A stretch of 60,244 nucleotides of DNA from positions 1 through 60,244 of the forward strand of contig CAKPPF010000007.1 in the NCBI GenBank assembly GCA_934177485.1, written 5' to 3'. This DNA is from an uncultured Clostridia bacterium. GTDB taxonomy: Bacteria; Bacillota; Clostridia; TANB77; CAG-508. Position numbers and translations under genes: made by a program. Shown piece after piece: positions 50,335 to 57,303 of the stretch; within the stretch, counting starts at the first letter, position 1; each line of letters begins with the position of its first letter. The notes below the pieces were generated by a model. The model did not search any database. It saw only the letters and a list, made by a program, of their open reading frames with translations, and had not been told where the DNA came from.

Positions 50335-50883
50335 ATGCTAAATTCTTTTATAGTAACAGGTGCATCAGCTTCTGGAAAATCGACGTTAATTAATGAAGCT
50401 AGAAAAGAATATATTTACTTACCTACTCACATGACTAGAGAACCAAGAAAAGGAGAACGGAATGGAATAGATGCTATTTTTATTAATACCGAACAGTTTA
50501 TTGAAAATTTTAATAAAAATGAGTATCTAGAACCATCTCTTGAGTTTGCACTACTTAAAAATTTAGGACAGTATTATGGAACACCGAAATCTTGGCTAGA
50601 TTACCTAAATAAAAGTGGGTATTGTGCATCTCCAGTATCAATTACAATTGCTAAGGAAATTGTAAGTATTTGTCCTTCTACTTGTTGGGTGCATTTATGG
50701 TGCTCAAAAGAAGAAACATATAAACGGTTATTAGCAAGGGGAATTGATGAAGATGAAATTAATTGCAGGATAACTTCTGGTGACTCAATATATATACCAG
50801 ATTCAGCAAATCTAGTAATTAATACGTCTGAATATTCACCTCAGGAAATATTAGAAAAAATAAAAAAGATGTTTAATGAATAA
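50335..50883 (+). CDS. Guanylate-kinase-like P-loop kinase
   Basis: A 182-residue protein with Walker A GASASGKST (9-17), TREPRKGERNGIDAIF (34-49; compare TRKPRPGE in guanylate kinase) and YYGTP in the expected GMP-loop place. The lid-like segment is RGIDEDEINCRI. It is diverged from housekeeping Gmk: the central region holds several cysteines (SGYCASPVS, ICPSTCWVHLWC) and an unusual Trp pair. The substrate may be a modified or deoxy nucleotide rather than GMP. AAAGGAG lies 8 bases before the ATG. It lies between the ligase-Ham1 fusion and two Nudix genes. Confidence 0.8.
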   Translation: MLNSFIVTGASASGKSTLINEARKEYIYLPTHMTREPRKGERNGIDAIFINTEQFIENFNKNEYLEPSLEFALLKNLGQYYGTPKSWLDYLNKSGYCASPVSITIAKEIVSICPSTCWVHLWCSKEETYKRLLARGIDEDEINCRITSGDSIYIPDSANLVINTSEYSPQEILEKIKKMFNE

Positions 50884-50896
50884 AAGCTTTAAAGAG

Positions 50897-50926
50897 AATA
50901 CTATCAGTTTTACTGGTAGTATTTTT
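50897..50926 (+). terminator. Intrinsic terminator of the guanylate-kinase-like gene
   Basis: AATACTATCAG (50897-50907) pairs with CTGGTAGTATT (50913-50923) with one wobble pair, followed by TTT, 14 bases after the stop. Confidence 0.75.
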
Positions 50927-51010
50927 AAAATATATAGAATGCTAATTGCTAAATAATTAAATTTATGTTATAAATAATTTGTTATAAAATAAAATTTGAG
51001 GTAAAACGTT

Positions 51011-51427
51011 ATGAGAAAGCTAAACTTGATAGTTGTATTTAATAAAGATTTAAGTAATTGTCTATTTTGTATAAGGGCAAAAGAACCATATAAAGGAATG
51101 TATAACTTCGTTGGAGGAAAAGTAGAAGAAGGAGAAAGTAATGATAATGCAGCTTATAGAGAGCTATTTGAAGAGACTGGAATTAGTAACAACGATATTA
51201 AGTTAGATCATTTTATGGATTTAAATTATTTTAAATATGAAAACAATTTACAAGTATATTATGGCATTCTAGAAAATGAAGTTAAATTAATAGAAGAAAA
51301 AAACAAATTAGAATGGGTTAAAATTGATGATGGTTTGCTAAATAATGATAAGTTTGCTGGAAACTATAATATTCCTCATATAATAAGACAAATTAAAGAG
51401 TTCTTAAAATGTGATACAAAAAATTAA
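51011..51427 (+). CDS. Nudix hydrolase (MutT-like), 138 aa
   Basis: A small single-domain Nudix protein. The Nudix box is complete at residues 36-58 with G36, E42, R50-E51, E54-E55 and G57 in the GX5EX7REUXEEXGU pattern. The length and the LIVVFNKDL opening resemble MutT-type (8-oxo-)dGTP or other NTP hydrolases; the substrate is unproven. GAGGT lies about 9 bases before the ATG. A second Nudix gene follows 33 bases later without a terminator, so the two are probably cotranscribed. Confidence 0.9.
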   Translation: MRKLNLIVVFNKDLSNCLFCIRAKEPYKGMYNFVGGKVEEGESNDNAAYRELFEETGISNNDIKLDHFMDLNYFKYENNLQVYYGILENEVKLIEEKNKLEWVKIDDGLLNNDKFAGNYNIPHIIRQIKEFLKCDTKN

Positions 51428-51460
51428 TTTATGAAATGAGTAAGGTTAGAGGTTATAAAA

Positions 51461-52075
51461 ATGGAAAAATGGTTAAAATGGGCAATAGAAATTCAAAGTA
51501 TAGCACAGGCAGGACTAGCATATACAAATAATCCATACGATATAGAAAGATTTAAAAGATTAAGAGAAATTTCGACTGAAATGATGGCAGAAAAAACGGA
51601 TATTAATTTGGATAAAGTAAAAGGACTATTTTGTAATGAAACTGGTTATCAAACACCTAAAATTGACACTAGAGCAGCAATATTTAAAGATGGCAGAATT
51701 TTGTTAGTTCATGAAAATAATGGAACATGGTCTTTACCAGGCGGATGGTGTGACGTGCTTGAAAGTGTTAAGTCAAATACCATAAAAGAAGTAAAAGAAG
51801 AAACAGGGCTAGATGCAGAAGCAGTGAGAATAATTGCTATTCAAGATAGAAACAAACATAATAAACCTCTGTATGCTTATGGTATATGTAAAATATTTGT
51901 ATTATGCAATGTTATTGGTGGAAAATTTCTTGAAAACATTGAAACAACTGAAATAAAGTATTTTTCATTAGAAGAAATACCAAGCAATTTGGCAGAAGAA
52001 AAAACAAGTAGGGAACAGATTAAAATGTGCTTTGAAGCTTTTAACAATGAAAACTGGCAAACACAATTTGATTAA
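51461..52075 (+). CDS. Nudix hydrolase with N-terminal helical domain, 204 aa
   Basis: Residues 1-62 match the helical extension Nudix_hydro_N (KWAIEIQSIAQAGLAYTNN, DIERFKRLREIS). The Nudix box lies at 95-117: G95, E101, K109-E110, E113-E114 and G116, with lysine replacing the usual arginine at 109. This architecture is often annotated as ADP-ribose or nucleotide-sugar pyrophosphatase. It is the last nucleotide-related gene of the island. The binding site AGAGG lies about 10 bases before the ATG. Confidence 0.9.
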   Translation: MEKWLKWAIEIQSIAQAGLAYTNNPYDIERFKRLREISTEMMAEKTDINLDKVKGLFCNETGYQTPKIDTRAAIFKDGRILLVHENNGTWSLPGGWCDVLESVKSNTIKEVKEETGLDAEAVRIIAIQDRNKHNKPLYAYGICKIFVLCNVIGGKFLENIETTEIKYFSLEEIPSNLAEEKTSREQIKMCFEAFNNENWQTQFD

Positions 52076-52120
52076 TAAATAGTAACAAAAATATAATTTA
52101 AAGTAAGGGGATTAATTAGT

Positions 52121-53044
52121 ATGAAAGATTTTTTTAAAAATAAGAAGATAATATTTGGAGTAGTAATTTTAGTTTTAATTTTAGTTGTTGCATTTGGTAT
52201 TTTAATTTCATCAAATAAAAAAGAAAATAAAACAACATCTGTTATTAAGGAGCCTCAAAATTTAACAGAAGCTGTTGCACAAAAAAATAATAAAGATGTA
52301 AATAGCTATAAAAAAATTAGTAGTGGAGCAGAAATTTTAAATCAGGAATCAATGTTCACAGAATATACCTTTACTACAAATAATGGCTTGTATATTTTTG
52401 ACGCAAATAAACTAAATGAAGGAAATTTTATATATCAAAAAGTATATGATGTTCCAAGTAATATAAAAATACTAAATATAAAACCAAGTTTAGGAGCTGA
52501 TATAGAATTTGTAGATACAAATGATACAATATATAAATTATATGACGAAAATCTTGATAATAAAAGAGCTGGAACATCTTATGAAAGCTATACATTAGCA
52601 AAATACAAATTCCAAAAGAGTTATATAGAATCATATTCAGAGCTTTATCTTGGAAAAAAACAAACTTATGACTTTGTTGCGAATGAATTAATTGTAAAAG
52701 ATAATAAATTATATGTACATGATTATGAAAAACCGGCTAATTTAACAGAAGTAAAAGGAAACTTTGAAGGAGAAAAAATAATTAGAATATATAATGAGAA
52801 AATATTAAAAACAGACAAAGGCTTTTATGAAATATATAGTTATTATACAGGCAATGGACCAACTACAACAACAATGAAAAGTGAGCTTATGAGTAAATAT
52901 TATGATGAAATATTAACATTTACATATAAATATGTAATATTAAAAGATTATACATTAATACCTATTAAAGATTTTATACCAGATTATAGTGAAACCTATT
53001 ATAAAACTCCAAGAGCTCAAAAACCAGATTCATTTGTAGTTTAA
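52121..53044 (+). CDS. Hypothetical membrane-anchored extracytoplasmic protein, 307 aa
   Basis: Not recognised. One N-terminal membrane helix (about 10-29, IFGVVILVLILVVAFGIL) precedes an external part of about 275 residues with no cysteines. Composition is rich in Tyr, Asn, Lys and Asp, and the alternating pattern suggests beta-strands, possibly a propeller-like or solvent-exposed repeat fold (YTFTTNNGLYIF, KDNKLYVHDYEKP, LKTDKGFYEIYSYY). AAGGGG precedes the ATG. It lies upstream of the LiaF-like envelope-stress genes and may belong to that block. Confidence 0.7.
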   Translation: MKDFFKNKKIIFGVVILVLILVVAFGILISSNKKENKTTSVIKEPQNLTEAVAQKNNKDVNSYKKISSGAEILNQESMFTEYTFTTNNGLYIFDANKLNEGNFIYQKVYDVPSNIKILNIKPSLGADIEFVDTNDTIYKLYDENLDNKRAGTSYESYTLAKYKFQKSYIESYSELYLGKKQTYDFVANELIVKDNKLYVHDYEKPANLTEVKGNFEGEKIIRIYNEKILKTDKGFYEIYSYYTGNGPTTTTMKSELMSKYYDEILTFTYKYVILKDYTLIPIKDFIPDYSETYYKTPRAQKPDSFVV

Positions 53045-53151
53045 AAATAAACACAAATACAAGATTTATTATCATATGAATTTCAAGCTTTAATGCTATT
53101 GGAAGAAAAAGATAACAAATATATGTTAAATGAAAAGGAGGAAAATTAAAA

Positions 53152-53835
53152 ATGAAAAATTTTAGTAATATATTGTGTGGAGTAGTTTTAATAATTATAG
53201 GAGTAATATTTGGAGGAAATGCACTAGGTATAACAAATATTAATATATTTTTTGATGGATGGTGGACGCTTTTTATTATCATACCATGTTTTATAGGCTT
53301 ATTTAGAGATAATGAGAAAACAGGAAATTTAATTGGATTATTAATTGGTGTAGCCTTGCTTTTAGGATGTCAAAATATATTAGATTTTGATTTAATATTG
53401 AAATTAGCATTCCCAACTATTTTAGTTATAATTGGTTTATCAATTATTTTTAAAAATACATTAGGTGGAAAAGTAAGTGCTGAAATAAAGAAATTAAACG
53501 AAAAAAGAAATGGAGAAAATTCATATTGTGCAACATTTGCAAGCCAAAATGTAAAATTTGATGAAGAAAAATTTACAGGAGCAGATTTAACTGCAGTATT
53601 TGGTGGAGTTAAATGTGATTTAAGAAATGCAATTATAGATTCAGATGTTGTTATTAATGCAAGCAGTACATTTGGAGGAATAGAAATACGTGTACCTTCA
53701 AATGTAAAAATTAAAATTAAATCAATGCCCATATTTGGTGGAGTAGAAAATAAAGCAAATACAAAAGCTGATGAAAATAGCCATACAATTTATATAAATG
53801 GTACAGCGGTATTTGGAGGTATTGAAATAAAATGA
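53152..53835 (+). CDS. LiaF-like membrane protein (DUF5668 plus LiaF C-terminal domain)
   Basis: A 227-residue protein. The first 110 residues form four short membrane helices of DUF5668/LiaI-LiaF type (IIIGVIFGGNALGI, FFDGWWTLFIIIPCFIGL). The C-terminal part has the repeated LiaF signature: LTAVFGGVKCDLRNA, STFGGIEIRVPSNVKI, MPIFGGVENKA, and GTAVFGGIEIK. LiaF-type proteins sense or restrain cell-envelope stress signalling. AAGGAGG precedes the ATG. The DUF4097 gene overlaps its stop by four bases (ATGA), so the two are coupled. Confidence 0.88.
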   Translation: MKNFSNILCGVVLIIIGVIFGGNALGITNINIFFDGWWTLFIIIPCFIGLFRDNEKTGNLIGLLIGVALLLGCQNILDFDLILKLAFPTILVIIGLSIIFKNTLGGKVSAEIKKLNEKRNGENSYCATFASQNVKFDEEKFTGADLTAVFGGVKCDLRNAIIDSDVVINASSTFGGIEIRVPSNVKIKIKSMPIFGGVENKANTKADENSHTIYINGTAVFGGIEIK

Positions 53836-54647
53836 CAAGAACACAAAAATTAATAAAATATATAGCAACTGCTTCTGCATTCTTCCTTATAATTACTATA
53901 ATATCTGCCATATTAAATGGTGTTTATGGCCTAGCAAGTGCTTTAGGAGGAAAGCATAAAAAAACAACAGGCCAAATAGAAACAACAGATTTTGAAAATA
54001 GTGAAGTTGCAACTTTGAATATAGATATTGCTTTTACGAATTTGATAATAAAAGATGGTGATTATTTAAGAGCTGAAACAAACAATACAAATATTTCTTG
54101 CAAGCAAAACTATCAAAATTTACAAATAAAAGAAAATATAAATAGTTTTATTGGAAAAAGCAGTGGAGGAGATTTAGTTGTATATGTTCCAAAAGATTTA
54201 AATTTTGAAGTGGTCAAAATAAATACAGGAGCGGGAAAAGTCAATATAGAGAATTTAAATACTAAAGAATTAGAACTTGAAGTGGGAGCCGGAGAAACAC
54301 AAATAAAAAAATTAAATGTTGAAAAACAATGCAAAATAGATGGTGGAGCTGGCAAAGTAACTATATTGTCAGGAATAATAAATAATTTAGACTTAGATAT
54401 GGGAATTGGAGAAACAAATTTATTTGCAACACTTAATGGAAAAAATGATATTGATGCTGGGATAGGAAATTTGAACATAACTCTATTTGGAAATAAAAAT
54501 AATTACAAAATTAAAACGGATAAGGGAATAGGCTCTATCAAAGTTGATGAAATGGATATGCATGATAACCAAATTTGGGGAAACGGAGAAAACTACATTG
54601 AGGTAGATGGCGGAATAGGCCAAATAACAATAAATTTTGAACAATAG
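53832..54647 (+). CDS. DUF4097 (toastrack-type) beta-strand repeat protein, LiaG-like
   Basis: A 271-residue protein with one N-terminal membrane helix (about 11-37) and an external beta-solenoid-like DUF4097 domain. Repeats of NTGAGKVNIENL, EVGAGETQIKKL, DGGAGKVTIL, DMGIGETNLF and DAGIGNLNITLF recur about every 20 residues. Such domains are found in envelope-stress systems such as LiaG. It is translationally coupled to the LiaF-like gene and lies 41 bases before the response regulator, so it is probably the sensing end of the two-component system that follows. Confidence 0.88.
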   Translation: MTRTQKLIKYIATASAFFLIITIISAILNGVYGLASALGGKHKKTTGQIETTDFENSEVATLNIDIAFTNLIIKDGDYLRAETNNTNISCKQNYQNLQIKENINSFIGKSSGGDLVVYVPKDLNFEVVKINTGAGKVNIENLNTKELELEVGAGETQIKKLNVEKQCKIDGGAGKVTILSGIINNLDLDMGIGETNLFATLNGKNDIDAGIGNLNITLFGNKNNYKIKTDKGIGSIKVDEMDMHDNQIWGNGENYIEVDGGIGQITINFEQ

Positions 54648-54688
54648 TATTGCTTTAAAAATAATAAATTAATAAAAAGTGAGGAAAA

Positions 54689-55360
54689 ATGTCAAAAATA
54701 TTAATAGTTGAAGATGATGATAAATTAAGAAATGAGCTTAAAATTTTTCTTAATAATAATGGATATGAAGTATATTGTTTAGAAAAATTTGAAAATTCAA
54801 TAGAGGATATATTAAAAGAAAATGCAGATTTACTTTTACTAGATATAAACTTACCAAATTCGGATGGAGAATATATTTGTAAAGAGATAAGAAAAGTATC
54901 TAATGTACCAATAATAATGGTAACAAGTAGGGATAACGAAATTGATGAATTGATAAGTTTAAACAATGGAGCGGACCAATATATAACTAAACCATACAAT
55001 ATACGAATTTTACTTGCAAAAGTTTCTGGACTATTAAAAAGATCACAAAACATGGAAGTAAATCAAAATAAAATTAATTATAATGGACTTACCTTAGATA
55101 TTTCTAAAAGTGTTATAGAAAAAGAAAATGAGAAGATTGAATTAACTAAAAATGAGTTAAAGATATTTCATTATCTGCTATTGAATAAGGAAAAGATTAT
55201 ATCAAGAGATGAGTTAATGGATTATTTATGGGAAAGTGAAAGTTTTATAGATGATAATACATTATCTGTAAATGTAAAAAGGCTAAGAAATAAACTAGAA
55301 GAACTTGGAATGAAAGATTGCATAGAAACTAAAAGAGGACAGGGGTACATATTAAAATGA
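54689..55360 (+). CDS. OmpR/PhoB-family response regulator (BceR-like)
   Basis: A 223-residue regulator. The receiver domain has EDDDK near the N-terminus, phosphate acceptor D52 in LLLLDINLPNSDG, and the lysine of TKPYNIRIL. The C-terminal winged helix ends with DNTLSVNVKRLRNKLEELG and the typical GQGYILK. Its best match in general layout is BceR/GraR-type regulators controlling ABC detoxification modules. The start follows GAGG. The kinase gene overlaps its stop by four bases. Confidence 0.93.
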   Translation: MSKILIVEDDDKLRNELKIFLNNNGYEVYCLEKFENSIEDILKENADLLLLDINLPNSDGEYICKEIRKVSNVPIIMVTSRDNEIDELISLNNGADQYITKPYNIRILLAKVSGLLKRSQNMEVNQNKINYNGLTLDISKSVIEKENEKIELTKNELKIFHYLLLNKEKIISRDELMDYLWESESFIDDNTLSVNVKRLRNKLEELGMKDCIETKRGQGYILK

Positions 55361-56379
55361 GTTTTAAAGACTATTTAAAAGATAAGATTTTATATATTTT
55401 AACTTTATTATTTATTGTAGCTACTTTTGAAATAATACTAATTCCATTTAATATACATAAATTTGTGAAAATTTATATTAAAGTTGTTCCTGTTATAATG
55501 TTCTCTGCTTGTTTTTTTATTGAGTATTATAAAAAAAGTAAATATTATAATAATCTAAAAAATAAATTAGAAGATTTAGAAGAAAAATATTTAATAGCAG
55601 AAATTATTGAAACATCGGACTTTTCTGAAGGTAGAATTCTAAAAGAAGTATTACAAGAAACAGGAAAATCAATGCTTGAAAATGTGAATAATTATAAACA
55701 TTTGACTGAAGAGTACAAAGAATATGTTGAATTATGGATACATGAGGTTAAAATACCTATTGCTACAGGAAAGATGATTATAGAAAATAATAAAAATGAA
55801 GTAACAGAAAGCATAGATGAAGAATTAGACAAAATAGAAAACTATGTTGAACAAGCCTTATTTTATGCTAGAAGTAATGTACCAGAAAAAGACTATTATG
55901 TAAAAAAACAAAATCTAACAGAAATTATAAATGCAGCAATATTAAAGAATAAAAGAAGTTTATTGCAAAATAAAGTAAAATTAAATTTGCATGAATTAAA
56001 TAATACCCAAGTATATACAGACTCAAAATGGTGTATTTTTATAATAAATCAAATAATACAAAACGCAGTAAAATATAGTAAAAATAATAATAAAGAAATA
56101 GAAATATTTTCTATAAATAACAAAGAAAATGTAACTTTACACATAAAAGATAATGGAATAGGCATAAAAAAAGGAGAGCTTTCAAGAGTATTTGAAAAAG
56201 GCTTTACTGGTACAAATGGTAGAAAAATAAATCAAAAATCAACAGGCATGGGCTTATATTTATGTAAAAAATTATGTGATAAATTAGGGTTAAAAATAGA
56301 ACTAAATTCAGAAGAAAATGTTGGAACTGAAATAATTCTTGTATTTCCTAAAAGTAGTTTTATACAAGGTGTAATATAA
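55357..56379 (+). CDS. Intramembrane-sensing histidine kinase (BceS-like)
   Basis: A 340-residue kinase with two close N-terminal membrane helices (about 12-30 and 37-53) and almost no external loop, as in BceS/GraS kinases, which sense through the partner ABC transporter. The phospho-acceptor is H129 in LWIHEVKIPI. ATP-binding motifs: N box IINQIIQNAVKYSKN, DNGIGIKKGEL, and STGMGLYLCKKLC. It overlaps the regulator gene. A terminator follows, then the ABC genes with their own leader, which suits autoregulation of the transporter through this kinase. Confidence 0.93.
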   Translation: MSFKDYLKDKILYILTLLFIVATFEIILIPFNIHKFVKIYIKVVPVIMFSACFFIEYYKKSKYYNNLKNKLEDLEEKYLIAEIIETSDFSEGRILKEVLQETGKSMLENVNNYKHLTEEYKEYVELWIHEVKIPIATGKMIIENNKNEVTESIDEELDKIENYVEQALFYARSNVPEKDYYVKKQNLTEIINAAILKNKRSLLQNKVKLNLHELNNTQVYTDSKWCIFIINQIIQNAVKYSKNNNKEIEIFSINNKENVTLHIKDNGIGIKKGELSRVFEKGFTGTNGRKINQKSTGMGLYLCKKLCDKLGLKIELNSEENVGTEIILVFPKSSFIQGVI

Positions 56380-56398
56380 TAATAAAATGAAAAGAAGG

Positions 56399-56428
56399 AA
56401 GACTACTACTTAAATGTAGTCTTTTTCT
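56399..56428 (+). terminator. Intrinsic terminator after the kinase gene
   Basis: AAGACTAC (56399-56406) pairs with GTAGTCTT (56416-56423) around a nine-base loop, followed by TTTCT, 19 bases after the stop. Confidence 0.75.
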
Positions 56429-56431
56429 ATT

Positions 56432-56459
56432 ATTAATCTTACAAAAAAGTAAGATTAAT
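56432..56459. promoter_or_regulatory. Perfect 11-base inverted repeat, candidate regulator site
   Basis: ATTAATCTTAC (56432-56442) and its exact complement (56449-56459) flank six A residues. There is no following T-run, so it does not look like a second terminator. It lies about 75 bases before the Bce-type ATPase gene and is a candidate binding site for the upstream response regulator. Confidence 0.45.
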
Positions 56460-56534
56460 GTAATGAAAATCGATGGCAATAAGTAAAAAAGAATACTACA
56501 ATAAATGTAATGAAATAGAGAAGGAGAGAAGAAA

Positions 56535-57303
56535 ATGGAAAATGTATTAGAAACTAAAAATATTGAAAAATATTATGGCAACAAATCTAACTTAACAAAA
56601 GCTATCGATAATATTAGCTTTGAAGTAAAAAAAGGAGAATTTGTTGGAATAATGGGAGCAAGTGGTTCTCGGGAAAACAACACTTTTAAATTGTATTTCT
56701 ACAATTGATAGAGTTACTGCGGGAAAAATAATAATTGATGGAAAGGACATTACTAAATTAAAGGGAAATCAACTAAATAAATTTAGAAGAGAAAAATTAG
56801 GTTTTATTTTTCAAGACTTTAACTTATTAGACACATTAACGGCTTATGAAAATATAGCTTTAGCATTAACAATCTCAAAAGTCAATGCACATGAAATAGA
56901 TAAAAGAGTAAAAGAGGTTGCTCAAAATCTTGGAATTTCAAACATATTAAATAAATATCCTTACCAAATATCTGGAGGTCAAAAACAAAGAGTGGCATCA
57001 GCAAGAGCTATTATTACAAATCCACAATTAGTATTGGCAGACGAGCCAACAGGAGCGTTAGATTCAAAATCTGCTAAACAATTACTAGAAAGTTTTGAAC
57101 TATTAAACAAAAAATTGAATTCAACTATAGTAATGGTTACACATGATTCTTTCACTGCAAGCTATGCTAACAGAATATTATTTATAAAAGATGGAAAGAT
57201 TTTTAATGAGCTTATAAAAGGAAATGATACAAGGAAACAGTTCTTTGAAAAGATAATAGAAGTTCAAACCTTATTAGGAGGTGAACTTGGAGATGTTATT
57301 TAA
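56535..57303 (+). pseudogene. BceA-like ABC ATPase with a +1 frameshift in Walker A
   Basis: ATG 56535 lies 8 bases after AAGGAG. The reading is normal to GIMGASGS, then an extra C at 56670 shifts the frame inside the Walker A motif. Without that base the motif reads GASGSGKTTLLN and the rest continues intact: Q-loop FIFQDFNLLDTLTAYENI, signature ISGGQKQRVASARA, Walker B LVLADEPTGALD, and switch VTHDSF. The repaired protein would have 255 residues, the normal BceA length. No other damage is seen, so this is either very recent or a sequencing error. A GTG at 56662 could start a product lacking the first half of the P-loop. The permease gene overlaps its end. Confidence 0.85.

Noticed and set aside
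56535..57303. Programmed ribosomal frameshift in the BceA-like gene
   Set aside because: No slippery heptamer or downstream structure is evident at 56670, and interrupting Walker A has no precedent I know of; mutation or error is simpler.
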